Below, piece by piece: positions 56,193 to 64,000 of a stretch of 64,000 nt of DNA. Where the stretch lies: NCBI RefSeq assembly GCF_026427595.1, contig NZ_CP101527.1, positions 3,026,001 to 3,090,000 of the forward strand. The letters run 5' to 3'. The notes beneath the pieces were generated by a model, which saw only the letters and a list, made by a program, of their open reading frames with translations, ran no database searches and was not told where the DNA came from. The DNA is from Alkalimarinus sediminis. GTDB lineage: Bacteria; Pseudomonadota; Gammaproteobacteria; Pseudomonadales; Oleiphilaceae. A program made the translations under genes and the position numbers. Numbering within the stretch: the first letter of the stretch is position 1; every line of letters begins with the position of its first letter.

Positions 56193-59117
56193 TCAAACGA
56201 TTTTTTTAACCACAAAATCACCCCAGACAGTTGAAACATAAGCCCTTTCATCACTAAAAGCATTTGGCTCAACCTGACTATTTAGTTTTTGCAATGCTCG
56301 CTTATGTATCAAAGCCCTCATGGATTTGTATATTTCAGAGAGTGCTTCTGCTGTCTTTGCATCTAAAAGGCCACACTGCTGCATCTCTTGCAACGTCCGG
56401 ACATTGTCTGACCAATTCATAAGCTCTGGATATTCATGTGACCAACCGAGCACGGCAAACTGGCATAGAAACTCTATATCTACGATACCACCCCGGTCGT
56501 GCTTTATATGAAACGCTTCAGGCAATTCACCTTCTGCCGTTTTAGTGCCTAGAGAGTGGCGCATCTTTTCACGCATATCGATAACGTCTTTACGCAAGGT
56601 ACTCAAATCTCGTTTTTGGCTTAATATGGCGCTTCGAACACCTTCGAATGCAGCACCTAGCTTAGGGCACCCTGCCACAAATCGAGCTCTGGTTAGAGCC
56701 TGATGCTCCCATGTCCAGGCATTATTGCGTTGATACTCTTCAAATGCATGTAGCGAGCAAACCAAAAGTCCGGAGTTTCCTGAAGGTCTGAGACGCATAT
56801 CCACTTCATAAATCTGCCCCCCCGCGGTCTGGGTACTGAGTATATGAATGACACGCTGCCCTAGTCGTGTAAAGAACACACCAGTATCAATTGATCGTTC
56901 ACCGGTAGTGGGCTTATTAACATCCCCTGAGTGTAGAAATACAAGGTCGAGGTCAGATGTGTACCCTAACTCAATCCCGCCCATTTTGCCGTAAGCAACT
57001 ATGGCAAAGTCCAATTCACATTGGTCGCCATTCGCTCGAAGTGGGAAACCATGCTTCTCTGTCATATTGTGCCAGGCTATCTCAACAACCTGCTCCAGCT
57101 CTGCTTCAGCAATCCATGTTAAGTAATCACTTACTTTCATTAATGGCAGCGTACCACGGAGCTCTGATGCAGCTACTCTCAGAACATGGGCCTTCTTAAA
57201 GTGTCTCAGCGCCTCCATTTGCTCTTCTAAATCATCCTGCGGGATGCGCAGCAACTGCTGCCTTAGCTCGTCTTGAAGCTCCTGCTTGTTTGGAGGGCTA
57301 AATAAACTTTCTGAGTTTAAAAGCTCGTCTAAAAGCAACGGGGTTGCTGCTAGCTGCTCGGCAATCCATGGGCTCTCAGAGCATAGCCAAACAAGCTGCT
57401 TCAGTGCTCCAGGGTTTTCATACAATAGAACAAGGTATGCGGTACGGCGTAGCACCGACTCTACAAGTAACAGTATTCGCTGTAGGGTTAACGAGCGACT
57501 TTCTTGCTTCGCTATTTCTGCTAACAAAAGAGGCATAAAAGAGTCTAATCGCTCTCTACCTTGGGTCTGCATCATCTGAACGTTACGTTGATTTCTAAGA
57601 TTAGAAAGCATTAAGTAGCTATCTTCAGGTGACTCAAAATTATGCTCTTTCAAAATATCAGCTGCGGCTTCGTCAGCTAATTCACCTAACCAAAGTCCAA
57701 GCCAATCTGCCGATTCTTCGGTGTCATTTTCTTTATCTTCTTCGGAGGCAATAATGTCAGAGAAGTGTCGACTTACATTTTTTCGATGAATATTCAGTTG
57801 GGTCAGCATTGACTCCCAACTATCATACTGCATCGATAACGCCACTCGCTTCTGGCCTATTTCGCATTCAGGTAACATTTGAGTTTGTTGGTCGTTGATG
57901 CCTTGAATAGCATGCTCGACGTTTCGCAAAAAGATATACGCATCTTTAAGTTCATTGACTGCTTGAGAAGGCAATAAATGACTCTCTTCTAAAGCGCCTA
58001 AAACGACCATTAGCTCTGGATGCTGCAAACGTGTATCTCGACCGCCTCGAATAAGTTGAAACGCCTGCACAATAAACTCAACTTCTCTAATCCCACCGGA
58101 CCCGAGCTTTATATTACTCTGCATTCCTTTACGTTTAACTTCTCGCCCAATCATACCCTTCATATCTCGAAGCGATTGAAATGCAGAGAAGTCTATATAG
58201 CGCCTATAAACAAACGGCTTAAGACTTTGCATTAATACTTCGCCTTGAGCAAAGTCGCCAGCAACTACTCTGGCTTTGATCATGGCATACCGCTCCCACT
58301 CGCGACCTTGATCTTGATAGTATTCCTCCATCGCAGTAAAGCTTAAAACTAACGCCCCGCTATGACCATATGGGCGCAGCCTCATATCTGTACGAAAGAC
58401 GAAGCCATCAGCGGTTGTTTTATCTAGAGCATTAACCAAACGCTGCCCTAAACGAACAAAGAAGGCCTGGTTTTCTATACTCTTCTTACTCCCTACTGTC
58501 TCTCCGTTTTCTGGATAAGCAAAAATAAGATCAATATCAGAAGAGACATTAAGCTCATAAGCACCAAGCTTACCCATACCCAATACAACCATTTGCAGGG
58601 GGGTCCCTGAAGACTTTCCATAAGGAACACCCCACTTCTCACAACAGTCTGCATACAACCAAGCTAGTGATTGATCTATAGTTTCTGCCGCTAACAAACT
58701 TACATCTTTAGTTGTTTGTGCCATGCTAGAAATTTTGAGTAAATCCCTCCAGATAATCCTCACCATTTCTCGCCGTCTAAATAGCCTAAGAGCTTGGATT
58801 AATTCGTCTTCGGAGCTTACCTCTTTTAATTTTTGTGAGAGCCTTTGTTTCAGTGAGTTATCATCATACTCAGATTCTAGGTCTCCGCTATTAATTAAGT
58901 CTGCCAATAACAACGGAAATCTCGATGTGGACTCAGCAACAAAATCACTTAAGCTCCAAATAGAAACAATGCTAGCTAGCGTATCAGAGCTCCAGTTCAG
59001 ATTATCGTAGGACTCTAATTGACTAAGGCTTTCCTCAAAGCAAGACAACCTTAAAAGAAGATTGTTTTGGAAAATAGAATTTTGACCTGAAATGAGTTCA
59101 CGAAGTTGCTCAATCAC
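56193..59117 (-). CDS. glnE: Bifunctional glutamine synthetase adenylyltransferase/deadenylylase
   Basis: GlnE adds AMP to glutamine synthetase and removes it in response to PII and glutamine. The 974-residue protein has two nucleotidyltransferase halves: GMGKLGAYELNVSSDIDLIF near residue 190 (deadenylylating half) and AYGKMGGIELGYTSDLDLVF near 715 (adenylylating half), each followed by a GlnD_UR_UTase helical domain. Length and motif order are standard. Pseudomonad LPS core genes also neighbour glnE. Confidence 0.96.
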   Translation of the reverse strand: MIEQLRELISGQNSIFQNNLLLRLSCFEESLSQLESYDNLNWSSDTLASIVSIWSLSDFVAESTSRFPLLLADLINSGDLESEYDDNSLKQRLSQKLKEVSSEDELIQALRLFRRREMVRIIWRDLLKISSMAQTTKDVSLLAAETIDQSLAWLYADCCEKWGVPYGKSSGTPLQMVVLGMGKLGAYELNVSSDIDLIFAYPENGETVGSKKSIENQAFFVRLGQRLVNALDKTTADGFVFRTDMRLRPYGHSGALVLSFTAMEEYYQDQGREWERYAMIKARVVAGDFAQGEVLMQSLKPFVYRRYIDFSAFQSLRDMKGMIGREVKRKGMQSNIKLGSGGIREVEFIVQAFQLIRGGRDTRLQHPELMVVLGALEESHLLPSQAVNELKDAYIFLRNVEHAIQGINDQQTQMLPECEIGQKRVALSMQYDSWESMLTQLNIHRKNVSRHFSDIIASEEDKENDTEESADWLGLWLGELADEAAADILKEHNFESPEDSYLMLSNLRNQRNVQMMQTQGRERLDSFMPLLLAEIAKQESRSLTLQRILLLVESVLRRTAYLVLLYENPGALKQLVWLCSESPWIAEQLAATPLLLDELLNSESLFSPPNKQELQDELRQQLLRIPQDDLEEQMEALRHFKKAHVLRVAASELRGTLPLMKVSDYLTWIAEAELEQVVEIAWHNMTEKHGFPLRANGDQCELDFAIVAYGKMGGIELGYTSDLDLVFLHSGDVNKPTTGERSIDTGVFFTRLGQRVIHILSTQTAGGQIYEVDMRLRPSGNSGLLVCSLHAFEEYQRNNAWTWEHQALTRARFVAGCPKLGAAFEGVRSAILSQKRDLSTLRKDVIDMREKMRHSLGTKTAEGELPEAFHIKHDRGGIVDIEFLCQFAVLGWSHEYPELMNWSDNVRTLQEMQQCGLLDAKTAEALSEIYKSMRALIHKRALQKLNSQVEPNAFSDERAYVSTVWGDFVVKKIV

Positions 59118-59231
59118 ATAACCCTCTCACACTATCAAAGAGATAGAAAACAAAACACTGTATTTAAACAGTAACAATACACTAAGATTAGCACTAGAAA
59201 TAATTCTCATGATTGATGTGAATCGTAAATA

Positions 59232-60377
59232 ATGAATCCTTACAGAGAGAAAGCTGGACGGCCTCATCGCCGAGCTATATATCAAACTGATTGGCAGTTA
59301 AAAAAGCGTATTCAACGTCTATTTTTAATACTTTTTAGTTTGTTAATGTTACATGTGTGCGCAATGGTCGCGCTAGAAGACATGACGGTGCAACAAGCTA
59401 TGTGGTTAACATTAACGACGTTGACGACCGTTGGCTATGGAGACCTATCTGCCACTACAGCAGCAGGACAGGTAGCTACAGTAGTTCTTATGTATATTAC
59501 CGGCATTACATTAGTAACTTTGATTTTTAGTGATTATGTAGATTACCGCTTCTATCGACGGGAGCGTATTAGAACAGGAAGATGGAGGTGGAATATGATC
59601 AATCACATACTGCTAATCAATGCTCCAAAGTATGGTGGCACACAATACTATATGCGACTCGTTCAGCAACTGAGAGCTAATAGCGACTATAAAAGTACCC
59701 CAATACAAATTCTTACGACAGGTTTTGCAGATAGCATACCTCCTGAACTGGCCGAGCTAGGGGTTGCACACTTCCATGGCTCAGGCACAAACCTACATGA
59801 CCTATCTGCTGTAAACGTACACGAAGCTAAACACATCATCATATTGGCTAAAGACTCTCAGGATATATCATCTGATAGCGATACGTTCGATACATTACAT
59901 CGCTTATCTGAGTTTAATTTGTCTAACCGATGCATTGTTGAGTGTGTCGATGACGAGAACCGGAATCGCCTCGCAAAGCTTGGCGCACAGTCAATTCTTC
60001 GACCAGTCAGAACTTACCCTGAAATCATTATTAGAGCGTTAATTGCTCCAGGTAGTGAGAAGGTATTGGAAGATCTGTTTACTCATGAAAACGACCACCC
60101 TCATCGGTATGATGTGAATATAGTAGATCTAACGTGGTCTGAAGTCGTTTGCGCACTAATACAGTCAAACTTAGGGACTGCTATGGCGTACATTGATCAG
60201 GAAAATGAAGTAATCTGTAACCCTATTGCCACTGACCAGATAAACGCCAAAGCGATAATTGTATTGGTTAAAACAGAAGAAACAGCCACCGATCAGGGTA
60301 TAAACGATGCTATCAGTCGTTATAAGCAACGAATGAAGCAATGGAATGAAATGAAAGCTGCTAATAAGATTGCGTAA
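59232..60377 (+). CDS. Two-helix potassium channel with RCK-like domain
   Basis: This 381-residue protein has two membrane helices (about 31-50 and 85-105) flanking a pore loop with the selectivity filter TTVGYGD near residue 65. A cytoplasmic RCK/TrkA-like domain follows. The dinucleotide loop of that domain is degenerate (INAPKYGGTQYY instead of GxGxxG), so NAD binding is doubtful. The layout is that of MthK/GsuK-type ligand-gated channels. A second regulatory segment ends near residue 350. It is divergent from glnE by 114 bases. Confidence 0.88.
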   Translation: MNPYREKAGRPHRRAIYQTDWQLKKRIQRLFLILFSLLMLHVCAMVALEDMTVQQAMWLTLTTLTTVGYGDLSATTAAGQVATVVLMYITGITLVTLIFSDYVDYRFYRRERIRTGRWRWNMINHILLINAPKYGGTQYYMRLVQQLRANSDYKSTPIQILTTGFADSIPPELAELGVAHFHGSGTNLHDLSAVNVHEAKHIIILAKDSQDISSDSDTFDTLHRLSEFNLSNRCIVECVDDENRNRLAKLGAQSILRPVRTYPEIIIRALIAPGSEKVLEDLFTHENDHPHRYDVNIVDLTWSEVVCALIQSNLGTAMAYIDQENEVICNPIATDQINAKAIIVLVKTEETATDQGINDAISRYKQRMKQWNEMKAANKIA

Positions 60378-60749
60378 GATAATGCAGCGTATTCACTGTT
60401 GGGTAATGTTTCGAAGAGCTGCAGAACATAAAGGCTTCCTTGTAGCCAGCCGATTTAAGCTAGTTATTCCGGCTGATGCCTATTCGTTTTCCCTGACTTA
60501 TACCCCCGATTCCGCTTCGCTGCATCGAGACTATGACTGTTTTCCTGCTTTCGATTTCTCCTCGCCATAAAGATGACACGATAGCTTTGTTGTAAGGAGC
60601 CACGACTGTTATCAGGGCGGGGAGGTCAGACGTTTCTAGAGGAGCTATTTCGCGCCAACGTGGCGCCCTGACAGGAGCTTTCGTATGGTTAATAAGCATT
60701 GGTAGCAGCGGCTCTTAGCCGCGAAGCATGGCTGCGTCGTACTTTCTTC
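60378..60749. repeat. 372-base spacer rich in REP-like hairpins
   Basis: No convincing coding frame is present. Three hairpins follow the REP pattern. One is 60503-60534 (ATAG then CTCGAT...ATCGGGGG, read leftwards). The second is GCGCCA-ACG-TGGCGC at 60652-60666, with outer arms TCAGGGCG (60612) and CGCCCTGA (60671). The third is GTAG followed by AGCGGCT-CTT-AGCCGC near 60702-60726. Short frames here look like chance readings of the repeats. Confidence 0.6.
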
Positions 60750-60760
60750 CAGACAATAAA

Positions 60761-60790
60761 AAACCCCGACAGGATAACCTATCGGGGTTT
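60761..60790 (-). terminator. Second (duplicate) rRNA terminator
   Basis: This is the same AAACCCCGA...TCGGGGTTTTTT hairpin as at 60960, displaced by 199 bases. It belongs to a 66-base duplicated segment (60750-60815, matching 60949-61014 with two mismatches). Confidence 0.8.
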
Positions 60791-60801
60791 CGTATTTAGA
60801 T

Positions 60802-60955
60802 GCCTGACGATGGCCCGGCCTCGCATCACAGATGCGAGTCGTTCACGGTTTCCGAAGCGGTGCTTCGTATGCCTTCGGCACCACCGCTCACCCTACTCTC
60901 TCATGGTCTGTGGTCGCTGCGCTCCGCCTTTAACCTTTCCCCATGTGACAGGCAA
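60802..60955 (-). pseudogene. Decayed 5S rRNA copy, interrupted by a hairpin-rich insert
   Basis: Read leftwards, right after the first terminator, comes TTGCCTG, as at a 5S start. A rearranged stretch follows, then CCATGAGAGAGTAGG (14 of 15 bases as in the intact 5S). About 80 foreign bases with the stem CTCGCATC-GATGCGAG come next, and then CATCGTCAGGCAT, the exact 5S 3' end, followed by the duplicate terminator. It looks like a tandem 5S that lost its middle and took an insertion. Confidence 0.65.
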
Positions 60956-60959
60956 TAAA

Positions 60960-60989
60960 AAACCCCGACAGGATAACCTATCGGGGTTT
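60960..60989 (-). terminator. rRNA operon intrinsic terminator
   Basis: AAACCCCGA and TCGGGGTTT pair around an AGG/CCT-paired inner stem and are followed by six T in the leftward direction, about 10 bases after the 5S 3' end. Confidence 0.9.
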
Positions 60990-60998
60990 CGTATTTAG

Positions 60999-61118
60999 AT
61001 GCCTGACGATGACCTACTCTCACATGGGGAGACCCCACACTACCATCGGCGCTGAACCGTTTCACGACTGAGTTCGGGATGGGATCAGGTGGTTCCAGTT
61101 CGCTATTGTCATCAGGCA
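60999..61118 (-). rRNA. rrf: 5S ribosomal RNA
   Basis: Read leftwards it starts TGCCTGATGACAATAGCG and contains CCCATCCCGAACTCAG, GCGCCGATGGTAGTGTGGGG and ATGTGAGAGTAGG, ending with CAGGCAT, which pairs with its start. The 120-base length is standard. Confidence 0.95.
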
Positions 61119-61354
61119 AAACCTTGGTCGGCTGATCATCTTTTCTATAGTGTTCACTATATTTGCGCTGATCAACCCACATCAATTCTGCAATGTCTTT
61201 AACATTTAGTAAGTTATTAAGTTATCTAACATCTCGGATCATAATCACATTATCCGGTTACCTCCATGGATGGAGGATATGCTCAAGATTGTCTGGAACA
61301 ATCTTAGCCAATATTGTTTGTTTTGGTGTTATTCCAAAACTATTTGGGCGTTAT
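61119..61354 (-). other. 23S-5S spacer
   Basis: This spacer of about 236 bases has no tRNA that I can fold; it is AT-rich and must hold the processing stems for both rRNAs. It is long for a 23S-5S spacer. Confidence 0.6.

Positions 61355-64000
<2,646 letters not shown>

Noticed and set aside
44690..56193. Mobile genomic island with integrase
   Set aside because: The locus may be horizontally acquired in part, but there is no integrase, transposase, tRNA target or direct-repeat border.
60370..60699. Two small frames after the potassium channel gene
   Set aside because: They run through REP-like hairpins, lack ribosome sites and resemble no protein I know.
61119..61354. tRNA gene between 23S and 5S
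   Set aside because: No cloverleaf with a T-loop GTTCGA-type block could be formed.

Overview
The window is about 64 kb of chromosome from a gammaproteobacterium, probably a marine one near the Pseudomonas/Marinobacter/Oleiphilus side of the class. This rests on gene order. The blocks rpmG-rpmB-radC-coaBC-dut-algC-argB, maeB-nuclease-rpmE-priA-argS-SPOR-hslVU-DUF971 and rppH-ptsP are laid out as I remember them from pseudomonads, and nudF-yqiB-cpdA-yqiA lies beside a divergent tolC as in E. coli. AlgC has the long membrane-anchored N terminus seen in pseudomonads. The species cannot be named from the sequence. There are no prophage, CRISPR or insertion-sequence genes.

Layout. 1-8 kb: the 5' end of a DUF1631-type gene, a lipoprotein metallopeptidase, the arginine genes argE-argA and argB, an unrecognised membrane-anchored protein with an Sm-like tail, and a GGDEF diguanylate cyclase. 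8-17 kb: algC, dut and coaBC, then radC, rpmB-rpmG, maeB, a secreted nuclease and rpmE. 17-24.4 kb: priA, argS, a SPOR protein and the heat-shock protease hslVU behind a candidate sigma-32 promoter. 24.5-33.3 kb: a patatin-like lipase, rppH-ptsP, a HAD phosphatase with an imelysin-like lipoprotein, rlmI and an HDOD protein. 33.4-38 kb: the glycine cleavage genes gcvT-gcvH-gcvPA-gcvPB, with the decarboxylase split into two subunits. 38.3-44.7 kb: yqiA, cpdA, DUF1249, nudF, and thiC behind a TPP riboswitch, with tolC divergent.

44.7-56.1 kb is the accessory-looking part. It is a cell-surface glycan (LPS core/O-antigen) locus running from waaA towards glnE. It holds two ELM1-family proteins, a NodB-type deacetylase, five GT4/GT2 glycosyltransferases, a GT25 glycosyltransferase and a WaaL/Wzy-like membrane protein. 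No ADP-heptose transferase gene is present between waaA and glnE. Its distal half looks AT-rich. 56.2-60.4 kb: glnE and a two-helix potassium channel. 60.4-64 kb: a REP-like repeat-rich spacer, a decayed second 5S gene, an intact 5S gene and the 3' nine-tenths of a 23S gene, all transcribed leftwards.

Most of the window is ordinary core genome. The observations most worth following are the Sm-like domain on a membrane anchor, the rpmE terminator lying inside the signal-peptide codons of the nuclease, the waaA tail encoded by a palindromic repeat, the interrupted 5S relic, and the paired ELM1 genes in the glycan locus. I did not find a complete system that I can call new with confidence.
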